Shown: positions 23,320-34,683 of the stretch, piece by piece
Numbering within the stretch: the first letter of the stretch is position 1
How the letters are laid out: each line of letters begins with the position of its first letter
Assembly: GCA_015227615.1 (NCBI GenBank)
Contig: JAALGZ010000001.1
Location: forward strand, 3,038,001 to 3,102,000
DNA from: Labyrinthula sp. Ha
Lineage: Eukaryota; Sar; Bigyra; Labyrinthulida; Labyrinthulaceae
Direction: 5' to 3'
DNA: 64,000 nt
Translations under genes and position numbers: made by a program
The notes under the pieces: generated by a model
The model's database searches: none
What the model was told of the DNA's origin: nothing
The model's input: only the letters and a program-made list of their open reading frames with translations

Positions 23320-23471
23320 ATATTTCCAAATCTATATACATATATTAAACGTTTAAGTATTTGCAGAGAGAAAAACAAAACTTTTCACAGTGAGAGAGTT
23401 TCCAGAATCACTTGAAGAGTTAGTTGATGGGAAAAGTGTTTTGCATTCAAAAACAATGTACTAAAATAAAT

Positions 23472-24299
23472 TTATTTAGATCCTTTCTTATTCTTTCTCG
23501 GAGCTTCCTTTTGGCCATGTTTATGATAAAGGTATCCATGATATCCTTTCAAATATTTTATTTTCTCTTCGCTAAAGTCGCTCATTAACTTTTCTTCAAA
23601 CTCCTTCCTATTGAAATCTTCCCCTTTAACATAAGTTAGCTCATTTACCATATCCTCAGTACTGTCATTCTCATAGGTTTCAAAACTAGGACTCGGATAT
23701 TCTGGCCATGGGATTATTTCACCACTTCTTTCACTTACTCGGTACCTAAAACCAGAATCTTCATCGAACATGTTTTTGATCGTGGTTGGAAGTTCGTCTT
23801 TGGGATCAACCAGGAATATTCTATTGTAGTCCACATATCCTTCTCTTTCTTCTGTCTTTTCATTTCCGAAAACATCCTCATATGTAAATTTTTCCACGTT
23901 AACGTTTTCAATAAGAGCACGGCTTTTTATTCTGTCTACTTTGATTACTTTTCCAATTTCTCCGTCATTTCTTGTCAGTGAGTTAACAAAATTAATTCTG
24001 TCAGATTTGTACTGATTTTTTATATACATCCTAATCTCTTCAGATACACCTTGAAGAGCCTTCTCCGGCTTTGGCAAACTGAGTTCAGGAAGCAAACAAA
24101 ACACCTTGTCATCTTTTTTTATATCCCAGGATTTACTTGCACGAAGAGTTTTGGCCTTTTGCTTTCGTTTTTTAGCTGCTTTCAGCTTTGTTTTAGGTTT
24201 TCGAACTATATTTGTCCATGATCGGCATAAAATTGAAACTGTAGGGGTTCTGTTTGATATAAAAACTTGGTTGAGAAACATTTGAGTGATATTATACAC
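23472..24299 (-). CDS. MRPL24: mitochondrial large-subunit ribosomal protein uL24m
   Basis: Single exon, 275 aa. A basic, Ser/Thr-containing N-terminus (about 1-50) looks like a mitochondrial targeting peptide; Met7 is a possible alternative start. A KOW motif, GEIGKVIKVDRIKSRALIENVN (in two runs about 113-134), is the uL24 core that binds 23S-type rRNA. It is followed by the segment seen in mitochondrial L24 proteins, with YNRIFLVDP and YRVSERSGEIIPWP (compare ..LVDP.. and RVSKRTGAIIPRP in animals). The C-terminus is Lys-rich. It lies tandem to EFHC, 164 bp downstream of that gene's start. Confidence 0.82.
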   Translation of the reverse strand: MYNITQMFLNQVFISNRTPTVSILCRSWTNIVRKPKTKLKAAKKRKQKAKTLRASKSWDIKKDDKVFCLLPELSLPKPEKALQGVSEEIRMYIKNQYKSDRINFVNSLTRNDGEIGKVIKVDRIKSRALIENVNVEKFTYEDVFGNEKTEEREGYVDYNRIFLVDPKDELPTTIKNMFDEDSGFRYRVSERSGEIIPWPEYPSPSFETYENDSTEDMVNELTYVKGEDFNRKEFEEKLMSDFSEEKIKYLKGYHGYLYHKHGQKEAPRKNKKGSK

Positions 24300-27200
24300 A
24301 TGGTAATTTCATATTGCTTTTGTACAGTTTCCGGTACTTAGTTGAAAGAATCCCGTGTTCTCAGGTTTGTATCGAAGCTTTTCTTATGTCGTAAGAAACT
24401 TATAGGCTAATATGGGTTTAAATCATACAAAAAACTTACTCTTTTCCCGTTGAAAATACCAAGCTTTTCTGGAAAAAAGTCATATTCAGTCTTTTTAAAG
24501 TTTAATTCTCGGATAAAGGCTGATTCATTCGTCAAAGAATCAGTGAAAAATTACAGTAAAAACTAATATGTCTCATTTCGAAGATAAGTTTCCTATATAA
24601 ACATATTTTTTTTAAGAGCTCACTGCTATGAGGATTTGGATTTATTGGTCAGGATCTTTCCTAGGTTCTGGCAAATTAATAAAAATATATATGAGAAATT
24701 CTGAAAAACACAGAGTATAAAGTTTTTCAACTGTTTGAATAATCTAAGAAAAGAAAATTGTGTTTTATTTAGGGTGAATTATGATGTTTTCTTTACCAGA
24801 CAAAATTATTTTTGCCATAAGATTACTCATTAGTCCGGGTGACCCATCTGGGTTGCATTACCTCTTCAAGAGTATATTCGTTTAAAACTGTATCATTTAT
24901 TTCTGTTACAGTAACGTATTATCTTTTCTCGCTAATTTGTGTTACTCATATAATAGACACTGTAATGTGTCATACTTTCTATCTCTTAATTAAATCTTGT
25001 GAAGCCTTTTTTTGGTTCTAAACTAGTCTCACCTGGGATGAAACGCATTAATCGGTAACTCTACACAAAATTAAAGCTGATTCTATGAACCTATACTAAA
25101 AAACATTAGGATGTCTAATAACTGATATTATTCAACTATATGTCAGAGCGGACTTTATGTACCTGGAGTAGCTCGAAGAACAGATGGCCATGGCATTTTG
25201 TCATTGTTGAAATTACAAGATTAACCAATGAAACAAGAATTGATTCTACTTAAACGAAAGATCGAAATGTTTCCACTAAAATAATCTAGAAGACACTAAC
25301 CACAGGGATTAAAGATGTTAATTAGTGTTAAAAACAACAACTTGGATGATGTTGTATATTCAGTTCAATGAACTTTATATGAACAAATGTATAAGAACTG
25401 CTACTTTATAAACTTTTTTATACTTATTTATTAGCTATTTCAATTAACTTTCTCCAAAGAAAAGTTCTGGGGGGGTATATTTCTTTTGCCGAAAAGAGGT
25501 TTGAACCTGTTGTAGATTTAGCATGGGTTGCTAAGTATTGCTAAATCAGCTCTTTCTAAAATTTGTTTGGTAAGCTATCTAGACATGACTAACACGCCTC
25601 TAATATGTCACAAACACTCAGTATTTAGAAGCGTTACATGTATGCTACTGCATTTGGACCTGATTGAAAGTTTTCAGCCTCATGTCAAACATATAATAGA
25701 CTTTCTAGGTCATAGATTCTAAGTGCAACAGAGGAGAGGCAGTATTGTACTTCACGTGAGCCCCAATTACTGTACTTAATCCTCGGCCACTTCTTGTTAT
25801 GATATTTACTTAAGCAATGAGGAAAACCATGAATGCACAGTCCTTTGGAAGCACATATACATCTTAAGTATGAGTAAATAAATGTCAAAACTAAATTGAC
25901 TCTACAGTGTTTCGTTTCTAAAACAACAATTTATTTTCATAAATAATAGTTAAATGGGTAGAATAAAAAAATGAAAAGCCTATATTTCTACTAGGTTAAG
26001 TTATTTTACTCTAGCGGGAGGGTTGAACGCTAAACGTATTTTAGATTTTTGCTTTAATAAAGAGTTGTTCTCAAGAGGCAAGCAGTATATTCTATATAGG
26101 ACATTAATGGTAACCTCAGATTTACAAGAATAGTTGCACAAATGGAACTTGGTATCTAACCTGTTCAAGAGATAGTAAAATACCGTCAGCACTAGATGCA
26201 CATCCATAACAGCCCCCAGAATATCCTCAGTGTAAAATCGTGATACTCTGCTATTGCTGTAGTTCGTGATTGATGTTTCAATTCCTAGAGCATCCGCCGA
26301 AGAGAAGTTATTATTTGATTTGGAGACAACCACAACGATGCGCACTTGTATCATATTCGAGCTAAGTTGATTTGAAATGATATTCTTCTTGCAAGGATAC
26401 AGCGACAGGAAATATTACAAGACCTTGTAATCAATAATTATGCTTTAAAATATTATAGAATATATGGTAGTATTGCAGGAAGAACTCGACACGACGAATG
26501 CCTCAAATTAAACTTCTTTTCCGTAAGAAAATCTTCTCTTTGTCAAAGCTCCACCCCCATAAAAGGAATACAAAAATGCTGTGCTAATTAAATCTAAGAT
26601 ATTTTAAAGGGCTAAACAGAGATTTTTTAAGAGAGATACTAATCAAAAAATCTTGTTTGTTGGAAATGATTCCTAGAATTACAAGGTAGCATAATGCTTT
26701 GCTCTTAAAGGCTCAGTTCTTGAGCCATCAAAAAACGCAAAAGGATTACCATGATGAGGTTGTGCTTTTCATAGCTGCGCTTCAAAAGGGTATTACAGAG
26801 TTTAAGACTATCCCTGCGACCAATAAAAACTGTGGGTTCAGATGGTGCCGATTCTGTCTCACAATGATGCACTAGTTCTATATGATTCCGAGATCATTTT
26901 TAAGAGTAAGCAGATTTTTCAAGAATGTATTTGATTTTAATTGTGAAAGGTGATTAATTCATGTCTTAGTGATGTCCTATTTGAAAAACCTAACCTTTGG
27001 GAGGAACATAAAAAGTACAACATGTATGATAGCTTCTGAGGCATAACTCAACCGTGTATGTATATATTTGGCTTAAAACCGAAAACAGAAGAAAATCTTA
27101 GCTACGTACTGTTTGTCCCCTCGTAAAAGAGTTGTCGTCGTCATTCTCGTTCATGAATCTTCGTTTGATTTGTTGAAAAAAATAATATAAAGTGTCGTCA

Positions 27201-28009
27201 ATTTGGATTTAACCTGATTCTTGAGTATTTTTTTTTACCTGAGTGAGACTTACTGAGGTTCGCCATGAGGTCTGATTTTAACAAATTTATAAATAATTAA
27301 TTCTTTTTTTTGTTATGATTCTAATTATTAACGGGAGAGCTGAGACTTTAACTCTTATCAAATGATTCTCATTTTATTCTAGTTTGTAATCGATTATCAC
27401 TACAAAACTGGGTAGCATGGCCTTGGGTCAAATGGCCAAGTATTTTTTCCTTCAGTTTTTGCACCATGTGAAAACCCTAAGAATGACGGGCCATATGGCG
27501 CGACCGTACATTATTACCGAATTATCATCGGCCTTATGACCATTTAATTCAGGTATTGATGGGGTACAGAAATGAACTTGTCTTTTGCCTTTTTGGCCGA
27601 AAGCCATGTGGCCTGATTCTATATTGATAATCAACGACTGTCTATGAAGAGTCAAAATAACTTTTTAAACAATAATGATTAAGATCAAGAAAACTTTTGC
27701 AAGAAATTTAATGATAAATTCTTAATAAATCATTTTCAATCCGTAATCTCCACACTACATTGAGCGAGGATTGAGGAGCTCATTAGGGAAATGAAAGAGT
27801 ATTCTTGAGGAATCCAAGTTTCATGACTGGATTTTGGTTTTTGTTAAAAACTACCTAAACCTGCTCTTAGTTAGTTTGAGAATTCTGTATTCTTCAATGA
27901 TGAATTTTGTTTATTCGACACCCTATTTGTGCCAATCTCGCAAGATAACAAAGTGCAAATAACCCTAAATGTGATCCAAACGGGAATCTCCACTTTAAGA
28001 AATATCGTT
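24300..28009. other. 3.7 kb gene desert before the TPR-like gene
   Basis: AT-rich. No gene was recognised. It contains a G7 run at 25469-25475, a tRNA-like but rejected fold near 25497-25555, and a cluster of GGCC-containing motifs at 27416-27620 (listed separately). The longest frame, on the minus strand at 26001-26354 (117 aa), has no family resemblance that I can see. Confidence 0.5.
27416..27620. promoter_or_regulatory. cluster of GGCC/CATGG motifs upstream of TPR-like gene
   Basis: In AT-rich surroundings, GGCC occurs repeatedly within about 200 bp: CATGGCC, ATGGCCAAG, GGCCATATGGC, CGGCCTTATG, TTGGCCG and TGTGGCC. It includes the perfect 10-bp palindrome GCCATATGGC at 27490-27499 and the dyad CTTGG..CCAAG near 27423-27440. 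It ends about 390 bp before the TPR-like start, so an upstream control region is possible. No binding protein is implied by the sequence alone. Confidence 0.25.
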
Positions 28010-31000
28010 ATGGAAAACGAAGAAGAAAATGAAGTTCATGAAATAGTTTCAAACAACTCTGAAAAAAGTGAGAATCAAAACATTGTTGAGCTACCAGAGA
28101 CAGAAGATGATAGTAACCAGAATTATAACTTTGACAGCCTTGGGAAAACGGTCCAAGAGTCGAAAGATGTGCTGGAAGATGTAAGCGCTGTGGACGACGA
28201 ATTGTTGCTACCTAGAGCGTCTGCAGAGTCCGATAATGACAAAGAAGTTGATTCTAATCAAGAAAGCGAAGATGAAGCTAAAATATTCCATCCAAACATA
28301 ACCTCCACAGAAGATGTGCTAAGTGAGAAATCCAACAGCAGAAGTTCGAGTACTAATCCAAGGGAAGAGGCAGAGGAATCTGAAAATGACACCGAAGATG
28401 AAAATGAGGTGGAAGAGGAAGAAAAGGAAGACGTGCTGAGTGAGAATAAATCAACAACCAGAAGTTTGAGTGAGTCTCAAAAATCTGATACGGAAAGTGT
28501 TCAAGGCGAAAAGAAAAGCTTCAAACAACTTAGACTTGACTCAGAAGCTAGTGCTCACTTGGAGAAACTTCAACAAGTTGAAACCCTCGCTGAATCAAGA
28601 AAAAATACTATTAAAATTCTGAATGAACAGCTATCTGAGAAAGATCTTCGAATTGAGTCCCTGGAAAAGCAAACATTGAAACTTAATTCAATGCTGGGAG
28701 ACATAGAAGAAAGCAAACTTGAGAATAAAGAAACAGTAGTTCGACTAGAGGGTGAGAACTTGGGCTTAAAAACGAAACTGAGTCTGTTGGAAGTTGACAA
28801 GGAGAAGCTCGAGAGTGACATCTTGTCACTCAAAGGTTCTGTTGCTCAAAATAAAGCTAAAATTGTGGAACAAAGTGGAGTTTATGAAGAAAAGATAGCT
28901 GTGCTGAAGAACAGTATGGTTTCTAGCCAAGAACAGATTGAGGCAGAAAGAAATGAGTCAACAAGACTGCAGAATGATCTGGAAGAGAAATTGGCCAGGG
29001 AATCAGCAAAACGAGAAGTAGCTGAATCAGTTAGAAAAAAGCTTGAAGAAAGAGTCTCAGGATTATTGGTGGAGCTGAAATCCTCATCCCAGCAAGCAAC
29101 CGAAGTTCAAAAAATTGTGGACGAGATGAATTCCAAATTCAATCAGGAGAAAACGGCTCTCCATGAAAAGTTCGCTAAGCAGCTTTCTGCAGCAAAACGA
29201 GAGGCTGAAGATCGATATGAGAATTTCACTCTGCAACAAAGAATGTCTGGAGTTCAGGAGCAGTTTGGTGAAGGTCAACTATCAAAGACAATGCTTTATG
29301 ATGAGATATATAAATTACGAAAAGAGAACAGAGGTCTTCGACGTGAATACGATTTAGTGGTTACAAAAATCGAGGAGGATGCACCAAAAGTAAATGCCTT
29401 AAAAGAAGATTACGATGCAATGCTAGTTGATTTTGAAACTATCTCAAAAGCATTTGAGAAAGCTAAGTTCGATCGAGCACGGCTTGAACACGAGAAATCG
29501 GATTTATTGCGAAAGAAGAAAATATGGGAAACAGAAAAACTTCAACTTAATCAGTCGAAGTTGGACCTTGTTGCTCAGTTGGAAAATTTGCTTAAACGCC
29601 AAGAGAATATCGACTATGTTTTGAACCACCCAGAGGACCACATCTCTGCTGATGAGGTCATTTCACAAAATTTAGTAAAATATAGTAGTGTTGAGGAGCT
29701 TGTTCGAAAAAATTACGAGCTCTTGGCAACCAGCAGAAAGTTAGCAGCGACTTTGGAGGCATGGGAAGACGAGAAGAACCATGAGGCCAAGACTAGCGAA
29801 CAGGTTAAGTTCCTCACTGAGAACCTTGTTAAACTAAAAAACCAAAGACAGGACCAAGAAAGAACTATTGATGCAATAACAAAGCAGAGGGAATCTTATA
29901 AAGCTGCACTTGAAGATCTGAAAGAAAGTCGACAAGGGGCATCATCTCAGCTCAAAGCTTTGCAGGATAGCTTTGAAGCTGCGGAAGCAAAAAGAATATC
30001 ACTGCAAACTAAAGTTCAAAGCTTGGAATTAGAGCTGAAAAACACAGAAAGAATGCTGGAAAACTCAAAGAATAGAGTTGGGTCATTAAGTGAGGAGCTA
30101 AGCGGAAAGAAAAGTCTTCTCGAGACTGTTAACACTGAAACGAGATTAAAGGACATTGAAATTCAAAAACTAATTAACGAACTTAAGAAGTTAGAAATAA
30201 ATAAGGACGAGTTACAAGAAAAAATAAGGGATCTTAAACTAACTGGAGATAATAGTGAGATGAGAAAGAAGCAGCTTGAGGGGGAGCTCCGGCAAAAGAC
30301 AATTTCTTTGAACGTGAAGGAAAAGCACTGCTCATTGTTGGAACAGCGAATTTCAGACTTGAAGCAACAAAACCTAGATCAGATGGCCATGCTAAGATCA
30401 ATTGATAGCCTGAGTTCGGGAAATCGGTCAATAGAAAGGGAGAATATAGAGAAACTGCAAGACACCATTTCTATCTTGAAATCAGAGGTTACTGGCAAGG
30501 AAACGCGAATTGTTTCACTACAGCAGGAATTAGAAATGTCTAAGTCACACGCCAACCTCTCTAACATGAAGCTGCAAAAACTAGAGGTAACGTTGAGAGG
30601 TAAGATAGATCAAACTTCAAATCAGAACCAAGAACTCACACAAAAGCTTGCAGTTGCGGAGTCAAACTTGTCTACGACTAGAGAACAGTTAGAACAAGCA
30701 AACTCACTAAATAAAGACATAAGGTTGCTGAATGTGACATCTGCAAGAGCTGCTTTGGATGACTCTGCCCCAGCAAGCTCTCAAGAACTAACTGTGGAAA
30801 AGGTTGCACTTGAAAAGGAAGTAGAAGATCTGAAGGAGCAAGCTGAGAAGTTCAAAGAAATTGCTTCTTCTCATGAGAGTGCACTGGAGAACCTTCGTTC
30901 GCTTACTGCAGATGAAAAAGCGGATCTGGAGGCTAAGGTTCAAGAGTTGGAGTTCGCAAACTCAACTATGAAGACTAAGCTTGCAGAATTAACTGGGCTC

Positions 31001-32416
31001 CAAGAACGGTTTTCCACTACGTTGAATGAACTAGAGACTAGCAGAGCGGAATGTCAGAATCTCGGCATAGAGCTAAATCGACTCAAAAATGACCATACTA
31101 CGGTGGTTTCAGCAAATGAAACTGATAGGCAAGAAATAGAGGCTAAACTGCTATCATTGGAAGGAGTTCAGTCCCAATTTAACACGCTTCGAGATACCCA
31201 CAAGGCGCTGAAACTGGAACTTCAGGAGACAAAAACAAGGCTTGAGAACGCTGCTGCACAGTCTGATTCCAAACTTCTTGATCTTGAAAGTACTCTTCAA
31301 ACTCTGAAAACGGAGAGGGAAGAACTCAATCTTGCAAAGCTCAATCTAGAGAAACAACTCTCAGGTTTAAGATCAGAATTTAAGAGGTTAACTAGAGCCC
31401 TAAAGCAGAGTAAAGGTCAAGAAGAAGATACTGGGTTGCAGCAAGATGTAGATGCAACCGTTCAACCTGCCTTAACTGACTTATTGGAACTTGCTAACGA
31501 TGAAGTGGAGGGTTTGAAGGGTCAACTGCTACAGGCAAAAGACGAAGTGAAATTATATAAGACTCGAGTTGACGAGGTTACAGCAGAGTTAGAAGATACG
31601 AAGCTTCTTTCCGAAGAAGTTGAAAACCGTTTGAAAGTATTTACAAGTGGTGGCTTACAGGAAAAAGTTGAGGGTTTAGAGAAGCACAACCGCGCGCTCC
31701 TGGAGATGCAAGAAGAAGCACAAATTACTCAAGCAAAACTGAACAAGGAGAAGCAGGCTTTATTAATGCAAATTGAGGAGGTTAAGGCGCAGCTTGAGGA
31801 TGTCAAACTTCAACTCCAAAGCAAAACAAGGGCGTTGGAAAGTTCGACAGCAAAACAAACTGAAGTTGCTTCATTACAGGAGGAAAAAACAAAGTTATCA
31901 CAGGAATGCCAGTCATTGCACAAAAAGGTACAGGTTCTTGAGGCTTCACAGGAAAAGAAGGATGCCCAGGTAAAGAAACACTCGGAGGTCATTGCTAGAC
32001 TTAAGCAAACTGCCCTTCGATACGCTGATAGGGTAAAGAATTTACAGAAAACTATTGATGGCTTAAAGGCCCAAAAAATAGAACCTGAAGTTGCTGAAGA
32101 GAAGGAGGCTTCTGTCGAGAAACAAGCAAACACAAGTAATATTGCTGCTGAACCTGCAGCACCACAGTCTGCTGTTACAGTTTCTTCTGGTTTAGACAAG
32201 GCCGAGCAATTGAAACAGATGTTGATGATGAAGCAAAAGAAAAAAGCAACAATTCCAACCACTGGGCCAGTGATAAATCTCTCTGAAGAGTCGGAAATTG
32301 AGAAGCGGAATAAAAGAAAGGTAAGGTTTGAGCAGACATCTTCGGCGAAAAAGCCTAAGACAGAAGGTGAAGAAACCAATGATGAAAACCATAACACCGA
32401 GGATTCGACAAGTTGA
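28010..32416 (+). CDS. TPR/Mlp1/NUA-like nuclear pore basket coiled-coil protein
   Basis: Single exon, 1468 aa from the ATG at 28010 (MENEEENEVHE); the frame is open 27 codons further upstream, but without an ATG. The N-terminal 170 residues are acidic and Ser-rich. From about 180 to 1380 it is almost continuous heptad coiled coil. The segment HISADEVISQNLVKYSS plus VEELVRKNYELLATSRKLA (near residues 545-580) matches the TPR/Mlp block that reads roughly IS..LV.F..IEELQ.QN..LL. The C-terminus holds basic nuclear-localisation-like clusters (KRNKRKVRF, KKPK) and an acidic end. In animals and yeast such proteins form the nuclear basket and guide mRNA export. It is shorter than human TPR (about 2360 aa) and yeast Mlp1 (1875). 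Other giant coiled-coil proteins remain possible. Confidence 0.65.
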   Translation: MENEEENEVHEIVSNNSEKSENQNIVELPETEDDSNQNYNFDSLGKTVQESKDVLEDVSAVDDELLLPRASAESDNDKEVDSNQESEDEAKIFHPNITSTEDVLSEKSNSRSSSTNPREEAEESENDTEDENEVEEEEKEDVLSENKSTTRSLSESQKSDTESVQGEKKSFKQLRLDSEASAHLEKLQQVETLAESRKNTIKILNEQLSEKDLRIESLEKQTLKLNSMLGDIEESKLENKETVVRLEGENLGLKTKLSLLEVDKEKLESDILSLKGSVAQNKAKIVEQSGVYEEKIAVLKNSMVSSQEQIEAERNESTRLQNDLEEKLARESAKREVAESVRKKLEERVSGLLVELKSSSQQATEVQKIVDEMNSKFNQEKTALHEKFAKQLSAAKREAEDRYENFTLQQRMSGVQEQFGEGQLSKTMLYDEIYKLRKENRGLRREYDLVVTKIEEDAPKVNALKEDYDAMLVDFETISKAFEKAKFDRARLEHEKSDLLRKKKIWETEKLQLNQSKLDLVAQLENLLKRQENIDYVLNHPEDHISADEVISQNLVKYSSVEELVRKNYELLATSRKLAATLEAWEDEKNHEAKTSEQVKFLTENLVKLKNQRQDQERTIDAITKQRESYKAALEDLKESRQGASSQLKALQDSFEAAEAKRISLQTKVQSLELELKNTERMLENSKNRVGSLSEELSGKKSLLETVNTETRLKDIEIQKLINELKKLEINKDELQEKIRDLKLTGDNSEMRKKQLEGELRQKTISLNVKEKHCSLLEQRISDLKQQNLDQMAMLRSIDSLSSGNRSIERENIEKLQDTISILKSEVTGKETRIVSLQQELEMSKSHANLSNMKLQKLEVTLRGKIDQTSNQNQELTQKLAVAESNLSTTREQLEQANSLNKDIRLLNVTSARAALDDSAPASSQELTVEKVALEKEVEDLKEQAEKFKEIASSHESALENLRSLTADEKADLEAKVQELEFANSTMKTKLAELTGLQERFSTTLNELETSRAECQNLGIELNRLKNDHTTVVSANETDRQEIEAKLLSLEGVQSQFNTLRDTHKALKLELQETKTRLENAAAQSDSKLLDLESTLQTLKTEREELNLAKLNLEKQLSGLRSEFKRLTRALKQSKGQEEDTGLQQDVDATVQPALTDLLELANDEVEGLKGQLLQAKDEVKLYKTRVDEVTAELEDTKLLSEEVENRLKVFTSGGLQEKVEGLEKHNRALLEMQEEAQITQAKLNKEKQALLMQIEEVKAQLEDVKLQLQSKTRALESSTAKQTEVASLQEEKTKLSQECQSLHKKVQVLEASQEKKDAQVKKHSEVIARLKQTALRYADRVKNLQKTIDGLKAQKIEPEVAEEKEASVEKQANTSNIAAEPAAPQSAVTVSSGLDKAEQLKQMLMMKQKKKATIPTTGPVINLSEESEIEKRNKRKVRFEQTSSAKKPKTEGEETNDENHNTEDSTS

Positions 32417-32784
32417 CTTTAGGATAACCACTTTCTACTCCTTTAAGAAAGTAATGTTTCAGGTGTCTGTTGACAAAGCTCATGCATCATAGATTCCTTT
32501 GCCAGGCAATATATAAGTAAATGTAATATTAAGATATTTGAAGTTACCCAATTATTACGTTCTTAATGCACTAAGCGTGGAGCTGAGATTGCCAGGCGCC
32601 ACGTTTTTATTCCACTGCCACAAGGAAAAACAAAGACTTACCAAAAAGACAATATAATTTAATTTTTAGGCGGTATGTACAAAACTGAAAGGAGAAGAAT
32701 ACATTTACTACAGAACTGGGAATATAAACTCGGCTGCAGATAAAAAACAAATATTCTGTAATAAGGAGAGTACGCAAATCTAGG
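32417..32784. other. convergent spacer
   Basis: This 368-bp spacer between two convergent genes holds both 3' UTRs. I see no gene or marked structure. Confidence 0.5.
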
Positions 32785-34305
32785 TCAAGCCGTGGGACCC
32801 AAAATGTTCTCTAGAGCATCGAAAAAGCATTCAAATCGTTTATGCCCAATGTTCACCTCATTGGAAAGACTATAGCCAAGAGGAATATAGCAAATTACAA
32901 TTTCTCTGTCAGGATCAAACGCGAGGATGCTTCCACCAAAGCCATCCCAACCATAAAATCCCTCAATAGTTTCTACTTTTTTAAACCCATTTTCAAATTT
33001 ACAAAAACCACCATTAACAAATTCGGTTGTCATGTTTAACGAAATATCTCTTTTTTTGACTCCACCTGATAGCATTTCTTCAACAGTAGCATTCGTTAGA
33101 ATTCTATTTTCTGATTTTGAAAACAAACAAAGGTTACAAAATGCAGCAAGAGACTTGGCACTAGTGCACAAATTTGCGGAGGGAAATTCATGAACATATT
33201 TTTCCTCATAGCTATGAAACAAGTTTCCCTCAACAGCCCGAATAGACTTCAGCAAAGACAAAGGTTGTGCTAACCTATGACTTTTGTGCTTCTGTGGGCT
33301 ACTACTTAAGGCGCTTCGCTCGTCTTCTCCAAACTCTTGCTTACCTTTAGATCTTCGTAGCATCAACAGGCTTCTTCTAGGAGACCTATCCCCAATTTTC
33401 GATTCTTTTTTCTCCTTTTCTTTTTTAGATTTATGGACAAAGGAACTTAATCTAAATTCTTTGCCACAAAAGATGTTCTGAAGAACCTTCGGACGTAACT
33501 CATGAAAAATTGATCTAAAGGCAAAGTGCTGTAAATTATGCATTTCTCCTTCATCTAGCTGCCCCATTGCCAGCTGTGCACCTTCTTCTTTCAGGTCAGG
33601 AAGTTCGCAAAATTGTCTTAGAAGTTGTCCTATGGTACTACCTTCAGTAACACGCTTCACAATCTCATTCAGGTACAGCCCTCTAGTCAAAGCGTGATAA
33701 AACCTTTCGCCTTGACTAACACCTCTGTATTTATTCCAAATCGTTTTTTGAGCTGCAAGAAAAGAAGAAATCTCTTCGGGTCTATCAAAATCAGATATGC
33801 GGAGATGGTGACGTTCTGAAGTAAAGAAGGCAAGCCCAGCATCATGCCTTAATAACTCCGCAACAGTGATATTTTCCTTGTTGTTTTGGCCAAATTCCGG
33901 CCAATATGTTGAAATCTTTTCAGTGTAGGATATTTTGCCTTGTTGAACAAGCCAAGCAATTACTAGTGCTGTTGCGTTTTTACTTGTCGAGTGTATAACC
34001 TGGATGGATCTTGAAGAATATGTTCCGAGGTCTGGTCGTTGATGGCGCTTGGAACTCTTATTACTACTTTGGCTCGCTGTACTGCTTGAAAACTCATTTT
34101 CACTATCAATAATTTTTACTTCTTTAGATCCCCTTGACTTTTCCTTCATACGTCCAGCTAAGTCAACTACTTTCTCACCACCAACATACACGGCTAATTG
34201 TGCACCAGTTTCTAAGTTTTTCTTAAAGTTAGATTCAAACATTTCTTTTAACAAACTGAAACCTTCAGAAACTTCACCTTCCACTATAAACTTTTCTGTT
34301 TTCAT
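32785..34305 (-). CDS. beta-lactamase-like serine hydrolase
   Basis: Single exon, 506 aa, of the class C beta-lactamase/esterase (LACTB, EstB) superfamily. In eukaryotes such proteins act as esterases or peptidases rather than antibiotic resistance enzymes. The nucleophile motif SxxK is Ser106-Thr-Ser-Lys109 in HSTSKNATAL. The second motif is Tyr201 in YHALTRGLYL, the usual YHAxTxG form. The C-terminal GWDGFGGSILAFDPDREIVI replaces the HxG/KTG strand. TVAELLRHDAGL is also a family block. A Lys/Arg/Ser-rich insert of about 60 residues (about 295-350) and a Ser-rich one (about 70-92) interrupt the fold. No signal peptide is seen, so it is probably cytosolic. A CTAACGGTTAG motif lies 12 nt before the ATG. 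Confidence 0.85.
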   Translation of the reverse strand: MKTEKFIVEGEVSEGFSLLKEMFESNFKKNLETGAQLAVYVGGEKVVDLAGRMKEKSRGSKEVKIIDSENEFSSSTASQSSNKSSKRHQRPDLGTYSSRSIQVIHSTSKNATALVIAWLVQQGKISYTEKISTYWPEFGQNNKENITVAELLRHDAGLAFFTSERHHLRISDFDRPEEISSFLAAQKTIWNKYRGVSQGERFYHALTRGLYLNEIVKRVTEGSTIGQLLRQFCELPDLKEEGAQLAMGQLDEGEMHNLQHFAFRSIFHELRPKVLQNIFCGKEFRLSSFVHKSKKEKEKKESKIGDRSPRRSLLMLRRSKGKQEFGEDERSALSSSPQKHKSHRLAQPLSLLKSIRAVEGNLFHSYEEKYVHEFPSANLCTSAKSLAAFCNLCLFSKSENRILTNATVEEMLSGGVKKRDISLNMTTEFVNGGFCKFENGFKKVETIEGFYGWDGFGGSILAFDPDREIVICYIPLGYSLSNEVNIGHKRFECFFDALENILGPTA

Positions 34306-34317
34306 TCTTTATTTTTA

Positions 34318-34328
34318 CTAACGGTTAG
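34318..34328. promoter_or_regulatory. CTAACGGTTAG motif at beta-lactamase-like start
   Basis: CTAACGGTTAG is palindromic except at its centre and lies 12 nt upstream of the ATG. It shares TAACGGTTA with the gamma-tubulin upstream site and fits the Myb-type core. The role is inferred. Confidence 0.32.
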
Positions 34329-34683
34329 CTTGGTGTATTATTATATTTTGTTTATCGGGTTTTCTTCGGTACAATTTTAGGTACAATTCACCGAGACATT
34401 GCTGTGAACGGGTCAATACTAGAACACATTTTGTATTCCAGATTAAATTCCTGGAAAATTAACGTAATATACCTTAGAAAAAATCTTATCTTAATCATAC
34501 TTAAAAGTGTTATTGGCATAATTTTACCGTGATGTAATAGAATAGCTCAAATTTGTACAAGCACAATGGTGGATATCCCTATAATCGCATCGGAGTAATT
34601 GTACCAGAGTATCATCTTGAAGAAAGAGAATAAAAGACTACCGAGAAACATAGTAATTCTCCATTGGTACATTGTTAAGCTCC

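Noticed and set aside
25497-25555. Minus-strand tRNA-like string with GGTTCAAACC and a 9-bp stem
   Set aside because: The acceptor and T stems do not pair properly and no D arm forms. It is probably a chance hairpin or a very decayed relic.
26001-26354. 117-aa minus-strand frame
   Set aside because: No domain, start context or neighbour supports it, and its length is not surprising for the amount of non-coding DNA.
27405-27445. Resemblance to the U6 snRNA core (TAGCATGGCC)
   Set aside because: The invariant ACAGAGA box and the following CCTGCGCAAGG are absent, so the match is a short coincidence within a GGCC-rich cluster.
27929-28009. Upstream extension of the TPR-like protein
   Set aside because: The frame is open but has no ATG, only a GTG; the first ATG at 28010 gives the expected acidic N-terminus.
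31810-32397. 195-aa frame antisense to the TPR-like gene
   Set aside because: Its Ser/Phe/Cys-rich composition is the mirror of coiled-coil codons in the true gene; it is a shadow frame.
32785-34305. Recent bacterial transfer of the beta-lactamase-like gene
   Set aside because: This family is common in eukaryotes, and the low-complexity inserts and base composition match the neighbours, so nothing shows a recent transfer.
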